64,000 bases of DNA, from positions 45,482-109,481 of the forward strand of contig JBBRAO010000005.1 in the NCBI GenBank assembly GCA_038206725.1, written 5' to 3'. Position 1 is the first letter of the stretch. Each line of letters begins with the position of its first letter. The notes below the pieces were generated by a model. It had not been told where the DNA came from, ran no database searches, and saw nothing but the letters and a program-made list of their open reading frames with translations. Source of the stretch: JBAXXL01 sp038206725. Its GTDB lineage: Bacteria > Bacteroidota > Ignavibacteria > Kapaibacteriales > UBA2268. A program made the translations under genes and the position numbers. Of this stretch, positions 27,201 to 35,677 are shown in pieces.

Positions 27201-29244
27201 TTTGATGATCTGAAAATTCATTAGGTTCAAACGGTGGGAAGTCAATTTGTACAAAGCGGTACGGTGGAACACCTGTGAATTTATTTGCTTTAAATTCAGG
27301 ACCTGAGAAAACCGAGTTTACTTTGTATTTCAACTTTGAATCAGGCACTACGTCGTTACATAAACGAACGCGAATAGAAGGTTCACCGTTATAACAGCTA
27401 TCCCATTTGCCTTCTAACTCCATACATCTTTCAGAAACAGGAACACTACGGTTATAAACGATACGGTCTGTTACTAAGTTTTTAATTCTGAATCTTGCCC
27501 AAAATTCAAAATCTTCAATCGTAAAGTTCACACCATTACGACCTTGAATTTCATTGGTTAAGTTTTGAATTAAGCAGCGTGGTTGAATAGCACCAATCAG
27601 TGGTTCGCCGGCTAATAATTCATAATCATCAGCAGGTACTTGAACTGTAAAATCGTAGTTTGGATTCTCTAATGTAGCAGGGTCAGTATTACGAACACGG
27701 TATCCAATATTTGCTACACGTATAGTATTTTTCCACTGTTTAAATTTTACTGCGCCAACGAACGGATATTGATATGGATTGAAGGTATATTTACCAAAAT
27801 AGTGTGTATATTGTGCATATTCACCTGCCCAAGGATAGTCATAAGCACCGTTTTTGATTTGGATATTAGGATTCTTTGAGTCATAATTGATATGACGCGC
27901 ATAACCATAAACACCGCAGGTAGTTGTGGAGCGAACATAATCACTTGCCCAAAATCCGTAAGGTCCTGTGCCGGCAAGACGTTCAAATACGTAAGTTACA
28001 CTACTGTCTTTTCTATCAAGAACAACTTTAGCATCCCATTCTACATAAAAGTCCATATTGTTAAAGCGAGCGTTTTTTGCAAAATTTACCGGAGGTGCCC
28101 AAGCGCAAGAGGCATTACCTTCGAATGTTACATTATAAAATGCAATAATTAAAGAGTCACCGGTTATGGAACGTTTGAAATAAACTTTACCGTAATCTTC
28201 TTTTGATTTTTTCTCATTGTTATATTGTGAGAATTGTAACGGTCCCCAAAAAGGAGAAATAATTGCAGGTTTACAATTAGCACTTACATATCCGTTTCCT
28301 GAAAGATTACTTAAATTACCTGCTCCTCCCTCGGAACGAAGTCCGGAGGTTGCTGTATAAACAGGATCGCCTACAGGTGTTTCATAATATGTTTTTGGAT
28401 CACGACCGCAAATTGCGGAAATAAAACCGAAGTTATCAGGAATAAGATCTGTCAATCCGTTGTTGTCCGATTTACCATCACCGTTTAAATCTCCGTAAAG
28501 AACACGGTCAACGTTTACTCTTAATCTCGTTGCAAAGTTTGGAGGAGAAGGAAAATTACCACCTACGAACCAATCCATACTATTAATATCATAGCAGTTA
28601 TCGGAACCTGTAGGAATAGCTTTCGAACCATCCGCACCATAAATATAGCGACGGTTCGTTAAACCGATGGCGCCATTTGTGGATACGTAGAACGAGTCAT
28701 AACGCAATCCATTGAAGAAGAAACCGCCCTTTATACCAAGAGGCATTGGTCCTGCTATAGCGTTTGCTGTTGTATCCAATCCTGTTGCTTTAGGATCAAA
28801 AATGTCTTTTGACAACTGATCGGCTGGGTTACGGAAATAATGCTTTCCGTCAGTATTACCTGTCCAGAATTCTTTCGGTACAATTCTTGGACCGGCTAAG
28901 ATTCTTTTCCATAAATTTGGTTGGTAAGTTGTATCCGGAGGACTCAACTTTCTTGGTTTCCAAATATCTTTTAATTTGTTTGAATCCAAACCGCGTTCAT
29001 CAGTATCATAGAAATAATAACCTGTTGAAATAGCGGCTGTTTGTGGATTTTTGTATTGGTTGAACTCATCAAACGGACGAGGGAAACCTGAATCTTCAGG
29101 TCCTGGTGAACCAGGCTGTACATAGCCACCGCCTTCTGTCCAAATACTCTTTTTTTGGAGTTCGGTTTTGCCCTTATCACCTGCAATAACGCTAGTAACC
29201 AATATACAGAGCGTTAATGAGACCAATAGTAATGCTTTTTTCAT
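24268..29244 (-). CDS. Giant secreted surface protein with FlgD-like/T9SS C-terminus (paralogue 1)
   Basis: The start is placed at the ATG at 29244 (agga ribosome site; signal peptide MKKALLLVSLTL ending VIAG). The open frame extends 22 codons further upstream without signal-peptide character. The mature 1636-residue chain (total 1658) aligns throughout with the downstream paralogue. It contains an extra segment at residues about 230-265 with a calcium-loop-like DLNGDGKSDNNG that the paralogue lacks. The C-terminus has ELLGFTGSVKAAG and a FlgD-like sorting domain (LFQNTPNPFNSETTL ... SGTYIYRILAGKE ... KMTIVR). Likely an abundant T9SS-exported surface or matrix protein; enzymatic function is not evident. 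Confidence 0.85.
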   Translation of the reverse strand: MKKALLLVSLTLCILVTSVIAGDKGKTELQKKSIWTEGGGYVQPGSPGPEDSGFPRPFDEFNQYKNPQTAAISTGYYFYDTDERGLDSNKLKDIWKPRKLSPPDTTYQPNLWKRILAGPRIVPKEFWTGNTDGKHYFRNPADQLSKDIFDPKATGLDTTANAIAGPMPLGIKGGFFFNGLRYDSFYVSTNGAIGLTNRRYIYGADGSKAIPTGSDNCYDINSMDWFVGGNFPSPPNFATRLRVNVDRVLYGDLNGDGKSDNNGLTDLIPDNFGFISAICGRDPKTYYETPVGDPVYTATSGLRSEGGAGNLSNLSGNGYVSANCKPAIISPFWGPLQFSQYNNEKKSKEDYGKVYFKRSITGDSLIIAFYNVTFEGNASCAWAPPVNFAKNARFNNMDFYVEWDAKVVLDRKDSSVTYVFERLAGTGPYGFWASDYVRSTTTCGVYGYARHINYDSKNPNIQIKNGAYDYPWAGEYAQYTHYFGKYTFNPYQYPFVGAVKFKQWKNTIRVANIGYRVRNTDPATLENPNYDFTVQVPADDYELLAGEPLIGAIQPRCLIQNLTNEIQGRNGVNFTIEDFEFWARFRIKNLVTDRIVYNRSVPVSERCMELEGKWDSCYNGEPSIRVRLCNDVVPDSKLKYKVNSVFSGPEFKANKFTGVPPYRFVQIDFPPFEPNEFSDHQIGRLRAYVIAEPLDLKTMEPIGDQWPFDDTTSVRLFVMRRLPNFQEDVTQFHIDVESKLLIPSVLKWVTIDGVVANGDAASIHALPPRGQFIRHMPGETTPNPNAGKLASPLINLNRMMAVGSAELDLHPKIKSVMTEWGSNSNLRGDEIRSYPIDLRGKTGAMFSISVARNNRVSVDFLQDYLREWGDDEMKGPEGKTFTNGSPFNAERKPGTNSVADMLCVEFARPSNDGVNDICNIPQANWRHNPSRRGSKVVAITTMPFLTIYGSGGYLRGFLESDPDSALDYPNDTKFQYNSLRSDFYDDGIDWEFKKYFIQIPDTFIKWKRDGAKNIRFRVRVYADDHRISPMPPTEVDDNDNFYIDNINILFPEEVTDVEMSSVRLQWPYTIVPPSQATSIPIICKIANSTSKSAPTISVKVKVFKDGDFNVEKGKEIKGRKPIYCRTENVPNLKAGQEIEVFMPGWNVRRHQTTSKQKYTLVAYSIAPYEDMIKTNDTTYYPVEIDLGPYYAYEPVLANPLNNAVFGLNTPGNTKSSGIQNEDREGPGITREPYAGKIASKFKVFNTDTITGFHALLGSFNASPDYIEFCLYKGDDKAPSGDKVEGSYMIARRGQVNNSFYFNQYVGYRLDKPIELASGTYWVSITQLGLDPLCLGASASRTRMKVMNYYVSPETGALGEKGYNLYIDKNMRIFQNERWTNDNYFAYLNSLPKDEKGKWVPFTPLPGNIAYPVTDHGGRTQAWMQATNTYFNASWIPMLHPLFTSVSSMTSGTEKSLYEECPDDTPVELLGFTGSVKAAGIELLWETASETNNSGFEVQRKLTNEQEWNQVAFVGGAGTAVTNKYYSFLDKKVKTGETYSYRLRQIDNDGTVSCSSSNTITITYDLIGNLELFQNTPNPFNSETTLSYYLPIDTDIKLDIIDIYGKVVKVLANGTVKAGKTIVNWDGRDSEGSLVPSGTYIYRILAGKESKTQKMTIVR
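24724..24873 (-). repeat. Near-identical 150-bp patch shared by the two giant genes, copy 2
   Basis: Partner of 19670-19819. One mismatch in 150 bp, whereas the immediately adjoining bases differ frequently. Confidence 0.95.
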
Positions 29245-29612
29245 CTTTAATCCTAAGAATAAATTTAACATAAATATATATATTTTTAAATAATTTTTTA
29301 GTTTTTGCACTTTACAAGAATTTAATTTAATAATATTAATCTCAATTTCAAAACTTTTTCATAACTTTTCTCTTTTTTTTTTCAACATATTTACTTTTTT
29401 TAAAAAAATATATCTTAAACATTAGTTTAAGTTTTCATTTTTTTTTTCATCTATAAGACAAACTAAAAGGAAAAACGTTTCATAATTTTTGCTAAAATTT
29501 AATTAATTTTTATTAATAATTCTATCTATAATTATATCATCTGTTTACAAGGGCTTAAACCCGTACAAAATTCTGTTTTTTTAAATCTTTTTTTCGTGTT
29601 TTGACAAAACGC
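29245..29612. other. AT-rich upstream region of giant gene 1
   Basis: About 370 bases of very AT-rich sequence with long T and A runs and no convincing ORF. It should contain the promoter for the minus-strand giant genes, but I cannot point to a clear -33/-7 pair. Confidence 0.4.
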
Positions 29613-29650
29613 AAAAAAAAGACAGATTTATTTCAAGAAATCTGTCTTTA
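29613..29650 (-). terminator. Intrinsic terminator
   Basis: On the minus strand aaagacagattt and aaatctgtcttt form a perfect stem followed by a run of eight T. It terminates the small secreted-protein gene at 29671. Confidence 0.9.
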
Positions 29651-29670
29651 CAAGTACTATATAATTATTT

Positions 29671-30054
29671 TTATTTTTTTGCAAAAATAGTAATTTCACC
29701 GTAGCCACCTGTTTTGTCACAAGTGCGAGTTGCATTCAAACTCAAAGTTTTTGAACTTGGATCGGTAACTTTGATTTTTAATTTACGTTCAAAATTACTT
29801 CCATCTATTTCTTTCCATTTTGTTGCTGATACTACTTCGATTCCTTCGTATTTAAATTTGGTTGCTTCTATTCCTTGAGTGCATACCCTGTGTGTAAATG
29901 TTACGTGAACTTTTAAGACAAGTTCATCGCCCGCTTTATATGAATCTTTCTTACCTTTTTCGATATCAAATGTTATTTCACAAGCTGATGCTGTAACAAT
30001 TGATAGTATAAATATTGCCAATGCGGCAACTAATATTTTTGTTTTTCTTGTCAT
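29671..30054 (-). CDS. Small secreted protein, beta-rich, unknown function
   Basis: The 127-residue protein has a signal peptide (MTRKTKILVAALAIFIL, cleavage near ASA before CEITF). The remaining 100 residues alternate hydrophobic and polar positions as in an Ig-like beta-sandwich (AGDELVLKVHVTF, FERKLKIKVTDPSSKTL). Three cysteines are in the mature part. A lipoprotein is unlikely, because position -3 to the first cysteine is alanine. No family is recognised. It diverges from the HtrA gene, with a 133-base shared regulatory region between the two starts, and has its own terminator. Envelope location is likely. Confidence 0.7.
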   Translation of the reverse strand: MTRKTKILVAALAIFILSIVTASACEITFDIEKGKKDSYKAGDELVLKVHVTFTHRVCTQGIEATKFKYEGIEVVSATKWKEIDGSNFERKLKIKVTDPSSKTLSLNATRTCDKTGGYGEITIFAKK

Positions 30055-30187
30055 TAATTTTCCTAATATGAATGAAACAAATTACCCTTGCGAAACGTAA
30101 TATACAAGGTTTTATTTTTAAGATTGAATTTACACAAAATTGAAATCAATTAAATGTTAGACTAATTTTTTCATCGTGAGGTTTAAA

Positions 30188-31681
30188 ATGACCAAAAAAT
30201 CAATTAAAACAAAAGGATTCCTCAGTATCCTAACAACAACAATATTAGCAATACTATTCATTACCAATACATCATTCGCAGGGGAAATAGGAGCCAAAAC
30301 ACCGCCTGTGCAAACACCACCCATATTAAAAACAATTAACGACGCCTTGGTACAAGTAAGTTCAGCGGTATTACCTTCGGTAGTTTATATCGAAGTAGAA
30401 GCGGATACGAAGAAAAACAAGAAAATGGATTCAGAATCTGACCAAGAATCCGACGATATGAGCAAATTTTTCAAATTTTTCGGTATGCCCGAAGATAACT
30501 CCCCTAAAATGGGTGCCGGCTCCGGTGTTGTAATTTCCGCCGATGGCTACATTATTACAAACAATCACGTTGTTGATTTCGCTTCCGATAATGGAATCAC
30601 AGTAACTACAACCGACAAGAAAAAGTATAAAGCGAAAGTGATAGGTAAAGATGCTCTCACTGATTTAGCGGTTATAAAAATTGACGCCCAGAATTTACAA
30701 CCTGCTCATCTTGGCAATATGAATGACATCCGCACAGGTGAACTTGTAATCGCGGTTGGTAATCCGATGGGATTGAATTCAACTATTACACAAGGAATCG
30801 TTTCCGCTATAGGCCGCGGGAAATTATCTCCGAATTCATCCGAAAAATCAATTGAAAACTACATTCAAACCGATGCGGCAATAAATCCGGGAAATAGTGG
30901 CGGCGGTTTGTTCAATCTCGAAGGTAGTTTAATCGGTATCAACACATTGATTGCATCGCAAACCGGTTCATATATTGGATATGGTTTTGCAATTCCGGTG
31001 GACTTAGTGAAAGCTGTTGCTGAAGATTTGATTGACAACGGTAAAATAAACCGCGGATTAATCGGTGTTATGATATCGAATGTAGATGAACTGATGGCAA
31101 AGAAGCTTGGAATGACCGAAGTTTACGGTGCTATGGTTCAAGAAATCGTCAAAGGCGGCGCCGCACAAAAAGCCGACATTCAACCAATGGATGTAATCAC
31201 AGAATTGGATGGCAGAAAAATCAACACGTCTAATGAATTGCAGGGATTTTTAGCATTATATAAAGCCGGTGATAAAGTCAACCTGAAGATTATTAGAGAT
31301 GGTAAGACTATCGAACGCCAGGTCACGTTAAAAAATATGGACGACTCAAATATTACCGATGATTTGGCAGGAATTAATCCAGACTCTCAAAAACCGGTTG
31401 GATTTGAAAAACTCGGAATAGAGGTTGCACCAATAAACGACCAAATTAAAAAACAATTCGATGTGAACTACGGTGTTTATATTAGTGGGTTTAATCCTTA
31501 TGGCGAATTGGCTCAACGCGGTTTATTCGCAAAAGGTGTTATTCAAAAAATTGATAAACAAGAAGTGAAAACAGTTAAAGATTTCAAAAAAATTATAGAA
31601 TCTAAAAAAGAAGGTGATATAATCCTATTAGAAATCAAATACGAAAACCGCAGTCAAATAATTGCTGTTGAATTGCCGTAA
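30188..31681 (+). CDS. degP: HtrA/Do-family periplasmic serine protease
   Basis: The ATG at 30188 has a gtgagg ribosome site and is preferred over the GTG at 30176. The 497-residue protein has an N-terminal hydrophobic signal, then a trypsin-like domain with triad His127 (NNHVV), Asp159 (DALTDLAV) and Ser237 (NPGNSGGGL). Two PDZ domains follow (about 295-385 and 415-497). Such proteins degrade or refold misfolded envelope proteins. A charged, low-complexity loop (KKNKKMDSESDQESDD) sits in the LA-loop position between the N-terminus and the protease core. The gene is single and is followed by repeat-C hairpin. DegP and DegQ cannot be separated here, so the symbol is nominal. Confidence 0.93.
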   Translation: MTKKSIKTKGFLSILTTTILAILFITNTSFAGEIGAKTPPVQTPPILKTINDALVQVSSAVLPSVVYIEVEADTKKNKKMDSESDQESDDMSKFFKFFGMPEDNSPKMGAGSGVVISADGYIITNNHVVDFASDNGITVTTTDKKKYKAKVIGKDALTDLAVIKIDAQNLQPAHLGNMNDIRTGELVIAVGNPMGLNSTITQGIVSAIGRGKLSPNSSEKSIENYIQTDAAINPGNSGGGLFNLEGSLIGINTLIASQTGSYIGYGFAIPVDLVKAVAEDLIDNGKINRGLIGVMISNVDELMAKKLGMTEVYGAMVQEIVKGGAAQKADIQPMDVITELDGRKINTSNELQGFLALYKAGDKVNLKIIRDGKTIERQVTLKNMDDSNITDDLAGINPDSQKPVGFEKLGIEVAPINDQIKKQFDVNYGVYISGFNPYGELAQRGLFAKGVIQKIDKQEVKTVKDFKKIIESKKEGDIILLEIKYENRSQIIAVELP

Positions 31682-31687
31682 AGCAAA

Positions 31688-31721
31688 ACTCATCCGATGA
31701 CTTCCCGGTCATCGGATGAGT
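31688..31721. terminator. 3' hairpin repeat C, best copy
   Basis: Perfect 14-base arms actcatccgatgac and gtcatcggatgagt with a 6-base loop, immediately after the HtrA stop. No T-run follows on the plus strand, so it may protect the 3' end. The family also occurs at 11487 and 34681. Confidence 0.7.
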
Positions 31722-31771
31722 AAATTCGCTATTGATTTTCATTCACTCGCCGTCATTTTATATTATTATGC

Positions 31772-31807
31772 GCAAAAAAAAACGCCCGACGATGTTCTCG
31801 TCGGGCG
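31772..31807 (-). terminator. Intrinsic terminator for the methylase-associated operon
   Basis: On the minus strand cgcccgacga and tcgtcgggcg enclose a 5-base loop and are followed by a run of about ten T. It lies about 90 bases beyond the stop at 31898. Confidence 0.9.
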
Positions 31808-31897
31808 ATCCCTTACCGTGTGGTTAGTTCGAAAGTTGGTTTGGTAGGTAGGTAAGGGAAAGATTTGTTCTATTGAAAAAGGGATAAGAGGATGAGA

Positions 31898-32780
31898 TTA
31901 ATTTTTATTGATTACAGCTTGACATTCTAAGTCTTTCAATTTAATAAGACACTCTCTTTGGGCTTGTTGGAACAAATTTGTAATATCATCTTTTCCTAAA
32001 ACATTAATTATCGATTTAATTCCAAGATTTGGCATATCATTTTTTTTAAATGATTCAATATATTTCGGATGTGTTTTAAATAGTTCCCAGATATTCTCAT
32101 TTACTTCACTCTCCCAGTTGTTTATGTTTTCGATAGTATCATTTGTATATCTTAGTAAATAAACACACTCATCAAAATCAATATTTTTAATTTCTTCACC
32201 AAATCCAACGGACTTATGAAGCTTTATTGAAAATATATCAGAACCCATATTTACCGCAAAGTTTGTAGTTTTACTTCCATCATTATAACTGAAAGATTCA
32301 TCTTTATAATATAAATTCAATACGAATAAAGCCGCCATTATATCAAACATATATTTGATATTTCCAAAATGTAATGATGTTGCACGATTATGTTTAAGAT
32401 TTTGATAAGAATTGTTCCAAGAATATGTCATATTGCCATTAAAAGTACTATTTTCATTTTTTTCAAACGGTTTTATTTCATTAGTTTTCATAAAAGAGTT
32501 AAAATGACTTATTATAACAATTTTATTTTCTAATTTCCAGGAATTATTCAGATGCTCTAAGGCATCATAGTCATATTGTATTTTTTTCTTTGATTTTGCC
32601 ACCATTTGTTATATATAATTCTTTTGAAATTGATTCAATTTCAGTTGCTGCACGTAAAATAATATCAGAAATATTAGACGAATAAACTTTTTGTTGTTCA
32701 TCATTAATATGAATCGAATATGAAAGTTTCTGTACTTCAGATTCTAAGTTTTTATAAATTGGCCAATAGATGTTTGTCAT
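31898..32780 (-). pseudogene. Methylase-linked hypothetical protein, frameshifted at an A7 run
   Basis: Two overlapping frames form one protein of about 293 residues. Frame 1 (32780 down to about 32590) opens MTNIYWPIYKNLESEV and contains AATEIESISKELYITNGG. Frame 2 continues IQYDYDALEHLNNSW ... YQNLKHNRA ... LFVLNLYYKDESF to 31898. The join is at a run of seven A in the coding strand (plus 32581-32587). Six A would restore one frame. The joined protein matches, from memory, a family of about 290-residue hypothetical proteins with YWP-YKNLE at the start and KHNRA in the middle; no function is known to me. It starts 57 bases after the methylase-nuclease stop, so it belongs to that operon. Confidence 0.7.
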
Positions 32781-32837
32781 ACAATTTCCTAGAGTTTTAT
32801 TAAAGTTCGTTTTTTATGATATTCAATTTTATTCATC

Positions 32838-34533
32838 TTACTCTCTCTCAACAACGCCATTCACTTTAATCTTTATTATTTCGATGGCTTCGAGTCCTTC
32901 GCTGTCCACCGCTTTGACGGCTATTGTGTGCGTTCCGGCGTTGAATTTGTTTGTTTGATTTCCTGTTTTGTCGCGAATTACTTCCGCTTTGAATGGTTTG
33001 TCTTCATCGTAATCCCAATCCCAAGCGAACATTTCGATTTCGTTTTCACTTTCCGTTTTGGCGGTAAATTCTATTTCACGATTGCCTTTCGCATCCGTAC
33101 CCAAATCGTTGAACTCTACTATTAGCTTTGGTTTTTTGGCTATTTCAACTTTTTCACTTACAGTCATCAATTTAATGATTACGCCTTCTTCATTCTTCAA
33201 TCGGGCGACTTCCTGAATTGCTCCTTTGCCGTAAGAAAATGCGATAAAATATGCAACCGGTTTTCTCGCAGCGACATTTTTTTCAAATAGATTTTTGTCA
33301 CAAGCTTTAGCATCTGTAACTAATTGTCTTATAGGCATACTTGGGATTGATTCACTTTGTTTTACTTGAATTGGTGTTCCGTCGAGCATTTTACCATCAA
33401 TACCTCTATCGCCGCCACCTTTAAAATTTGGTCTCCCGCCGAATCGCTCAACAATCCAATTCTCGAATAATTTTGGATTTTGATTGAAAAGTGTATCGTA
33501 ATCGTATTTATGCAAAATCAATGTGAAAGGTTGTGAAAATAAGTCCTGCTGATTGTTCAAGCGCATTTCCGAAACTTTAATCGCTTGAACCGATTGATCT
33601 ATTCCTATCCAATTACGTCCAAGTTTATCGGCAACCGCTACCGTTGTACCACCGCCTACGAAAGGATCAAGTATTGTATCTCCTTCATTCGAAGACGACT
33701 TAATAACGCGTTCCATAAACGCTTCGGGTTTTTGAGTTGGATATCCAATGCTTTCAGCTTTAGATCTAAATTGGCAATTTAACCACAAATCATCTACGCT
33801 AGTACCGGGCATTTCATCTAAATAATGTTTAAGATATGGTTTACCAGCAGATGAATAATAAATCCTACCTTCTTTTTCAAACTTAATCATATTTTCTTTT
33901 GAATAAGCCCAAAAGCGATTTTTTGGTGGCAACTTGCCATTCAATTCATAAAAAGTATCACCACCTGGTTTAGCGGCAGACAAATCCGAAGCCTTAAATC
34001 TTCTTCCTGTTTTCGGCTCAATTTTATTATATGAAGCCTCAGTATATTCTTTAGTATATTCTTTAGTATATTCTTCAAAAATTGTATTAAATTTTGCTGA
34101 TTTATTATCTTTTGTATATAAAAATATATAATCGCAAACTCTACCAAAATGCTTAGCACCTTGTTTGGAATCATTATGTGTTGTTGATCTTTTCCAAGTA
34201 ATTTTGTTCTTATAATTACTTTCACCAAATACTTTGTCTAATATATGAACTCTGATATAAGCATCTGCGTGCCAATCGCAATGAAGATAAACAGAACCTG
34301 TTGGTTTTAAAAGTCTGTGTATTTCGACGACGCGTTCTTTGAGCCAATCTATGTAGTGGTCCTATTCCACCGCTCCAGCGGTCTTCGAAAGAGCGGATTT
34401 CCCCTTTATCGCCCCATATAACTTCATAATTACGATTTGAAAAAAAAGGCGGATCAAGATAAATTAAATCAATAGATTCCCTTTCCATTTTTCTCATTAC
34501 TTCGAGGCAATCGCCAAGTATTAGCTGATTCAT
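32838..34533 (-). pseudogene. DNA methyltransferase fused to Mrr-like nuclease and a PKD-like tail, one frameshift
   Basis: The first 57 codons (34533 to 34363) encode MNQLILGDCLEVM and motif IV DPPFFSNRNYEVIWGD. A one-base excess at 34361-34362 shifts the frame, after which DHYIDWLKERVVE, LHCDWHADAY and WKRSTTHND run on to 32838. Later come YPTQKPEAF, motif I-like DPFVGGGTTVAVAD, then an Mrr-type PD-(D/E)XK core (GGGDRGIDG ... TPIQVKQ) and a final about 75 residues resembling a PKD/Ig domain. Removing one G restores about 564 residues. A single-chain modification-restriction enzyme acting on N6-adenine or N4-cytosine is the best reading. Whether the shift is real, phase-variable or an assembly error is unknown. 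Confidence 0.8.
34038..34076 (-). repeat. 12-bp tandem repeat in the methylase gene (three units)
   Basis: agtatattcttt recurs three times on the plus strand, encoding EYTK-EYTK-EYTE in the variable middle part of the methylase. Unit length is a multiple of three, so changes in copy number would alter the protein without breaking it. Confidence 0.75.
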
Positions 34534-34680
34534 AGTATCTTTTTATAATGAATAATTGTAACTGTACAAAAATATGAAAAATATTTTAAATTCTCCGTAT
34601 TTTGTTTGAATATCACTTTTATATAAAAAGATGGACTCCGCTAACTAAAGCAAAGCTCTATCCTACGTATTTAGCAACTC

Positions 34681-34711
34681 AACCTATGACCAGCAGTCAT
34701 CGGATGAGTAA
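34681..34711. terminator. 3' hairpin repeat C, copy after metF
   Basis: actcaacctatgacc and gtcatcggatgagt form an imperfect stem just beyond the metF stop codon on the minus strand, likely ending the metH-metF transcript. It is related to 31688-31721. Confidence 0.6.
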
Positions 34712-34717
34712 ATTTTA

Positions 34718-35671
34718 TTAGAATACTGCTTCGGCAATTTTCCTTATGTTATCCGATTTGCCCATAGTATAATAATGCACAACCGGTACGCCTGCGCGGA
34801 TTAGCTCCTTCGATTGCTCGATAGCCCAGCTGATGCCCAGCTCACGTACATCGGCATTCGTCTTGCATTTGTTTACTTCTTGAACTAATGTTTGCGGAAT
34901 GTCTATGTGGAATGTATTCGGCAAAATGCTCAAGTGGTTAAGTTGCGAAATCGGCTTTATTCCCGGGATTATCGGAACGTTAATACCGTGGTTTCGGCAA
35001 AGCTCAACAAAACGAAAATACTTGTCATTGTCGAAGAACATTTGGGTAACTATATATTCAGCACCGGCAGTGATTTTATCTTTCAAAAACTTTATATCCG
35101 TTTCCATATTGGGCGATTCGTTGTGTTTTTCCGGATAGGCGGCAACCCCTATCGTAAAATTTGTCGCGGTTTTGTTTTCCAGTTCATCGTCCAGATATTT
35201 TGCATTATTCAAATCAACCACTTGCTTAACCAAATCCAAAGCATACGGATGACCGGCAGGTTCGGGAACGAATCGGCGAGTAACTTTGTCGGAATCGCCG
35301 CGAACGACCAATAGGTTTTCAATCCCCAAAAAGTGCAAATCTATCAGCGCGTTTTCGGTTTCTTCTTTATTAAACCCACCGCAAATTATGTGAGGAATTA
35401 TATCAATCTTATATTTATACATTATAGCCGCGGAAATGGCTACCGTTCCGGGACGTTTGCGAACGGTTTTCTTTTCAAGGAGTCCTGAACTAAGCTCTTT
35501 GTAAACTACCTCTTCGCGGTGGTAAGTAACATTGATATAAGGCGGATTGAATTCCATCAGCGGGTCAATCGTTTTATAAATGGTTTCTATATTATCGCCC
35601 TTTAGTGGTGGCAAAAGTTCGAATGAAAACAAGGTTTTATCGGCTTTCTTTAAATGTTCTGTAACTTTCAT
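34718..35671 (-). CDS. metF: Methylenetetrahydrofolate reductase
   Basis: The 317-residue single-domain TIM-barrel protein has FSFELLPPL near the N-terminus (catalytic Glu), NVTYHREE, LVVRGDSDK, and QMFFDNDKYFRFVELCRNHGI plus IPGIKPI, all standard for bacterial MetF. It reduces 5,10-methylene-THF to 5-methyl-THF with FAD, supplying the methyl donor for MetH. The gene begins 6 bases after metH on the same strand, so both are made from one riboswitch-controlled mRNA. Length is typical or slightly above E. coli MetF. No abnormality is seen. Confidence 0.97.
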   Translation of the reverse strand: MKVTEHLKKADKTLFSFELLPPLKGDNIETIYKTIDPLMEFNPPYINVTYHREEVVYKELSSGLLEKKTVRKRPGTVAISAAIMYKYKIDIIPHIICGGFNKEETENALIDLHFLGIENLLVVRGDSDKVTRRFVPEPAGHPYALDLVKQVVDLNNAKYLDDELENKTATNFTIGVAAYPEKHNESPNMETDIKFLKDKITAGAEYIVTQMFFDNDKYFRFVELCRNHGINVPIIPGIKPISQLNHLSILPNTFHIDIPQTLVQEVNKCKTNADVRELGISWAIEQSKELIRAGVPVVHYYTMGKSDNIRKIAEAVF

Positions 35672-35677
35672 ATTCCT

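Noticed and set aside
33941..34228. 95-codon ORF inside the methylase gene
   Set aside because: It is an out-of-frame shadow; the frame encoding the methylase motifs is continuous from 34361 to 32838 beside it.
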